33,864 nt of DNA from Candidatus Staskawiczbacteria bacterium RIFCSPHIGHO2_02_FULL_42_22 (GTDB taxonomy: Bacteria; Patescibacteriota; Minisyncoccia; Minisyncoccales; Staskawiczbacteraceae): positions 1-33,864 of the forward strand of contig MHOT01000005.1 of NCBI GenBank assembly GCA_001820175.1, given 5' to 3'. Below the pieces are notes generated by a model. That model did no database searches, was not told the origin of the DNA, and worked only from the letters and a program-made list of their open reading frames with translations. Position numbers and translations under genes: made by a program. The number at the start of each line of letters is the position of its first letter. The stretch's first letter is position 1. This document shows, one piece after another, positions 33,772 through 33,864 of this stretch.

Positions 33772-33864
33772 TTAGACCTGTCCCTAAATAAGATTTGTTA
33801 CGAAAATTACAAATTTTGAGCTGGAAATTTGATAGAATTTTTCGGCTTGCCCATAGGCCCGCCG
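33772..33864. mobile_element. 5' part of another MITE-like element cut by the window edge
   Basis: AGACCTGTCCCTAAATAAGA resembles AGGCCTCGTCCGTAAATAACA (17544); CAAATTTTGAGC..GATAGAATT resembles 15287 element. Confidence 0.45.

Overview
The window looks like a chromosomal segment of a Patescibacteria/CPR-type bacterium (inference from gene content, the short AlaS and ProS, and the spacer style). Backbone: a repeat-rich secreted protein (5' end outside the window), YkuK-like protein, alaS, a baseplate-J-like membrane protein, the infA-rpmJ-rpsM-rpsK-rpsD-rpoA-rplQ-rplM-rpsI cluster, a low-GC Type II R-M pair (FokI-like fused N6A methylase plus HNH endonuclease), a solo ClpC N-domain protein, a PEGA protein, accessory small genes, murA, mreB, holB, frr, rseP, proS, a second mreB, gatC, gatA and a DivIC/FtsB-like gene. 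The most unusual content is non-coding. (1) Many spacers between co-directional housekeeping genes are imperfect palindromes whose arms are degenerate tandem copies of a short word; the same word families recur at distant loci, and several end in a start-codon-adjacent hairpin with compensatory base changes. (2) There is a set of about 160-220 bp TA-flanked, MITE-like palindromic elements. They have locus-specific terminal inverted repeats, and most share a central hairpin with tandem G.A mismatches. One is nested inside another, and one interrupts a spacer whose uninterrupted relative is also in the window. (3) Similar word or palindrome sequence appears in frame inside gatC, gatA, holB and alaS. 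A promoter-to-terminator candidate ncRNA lies at about 15130-15266. All calls come from reading the sequence and ORF translations; no searches were run.
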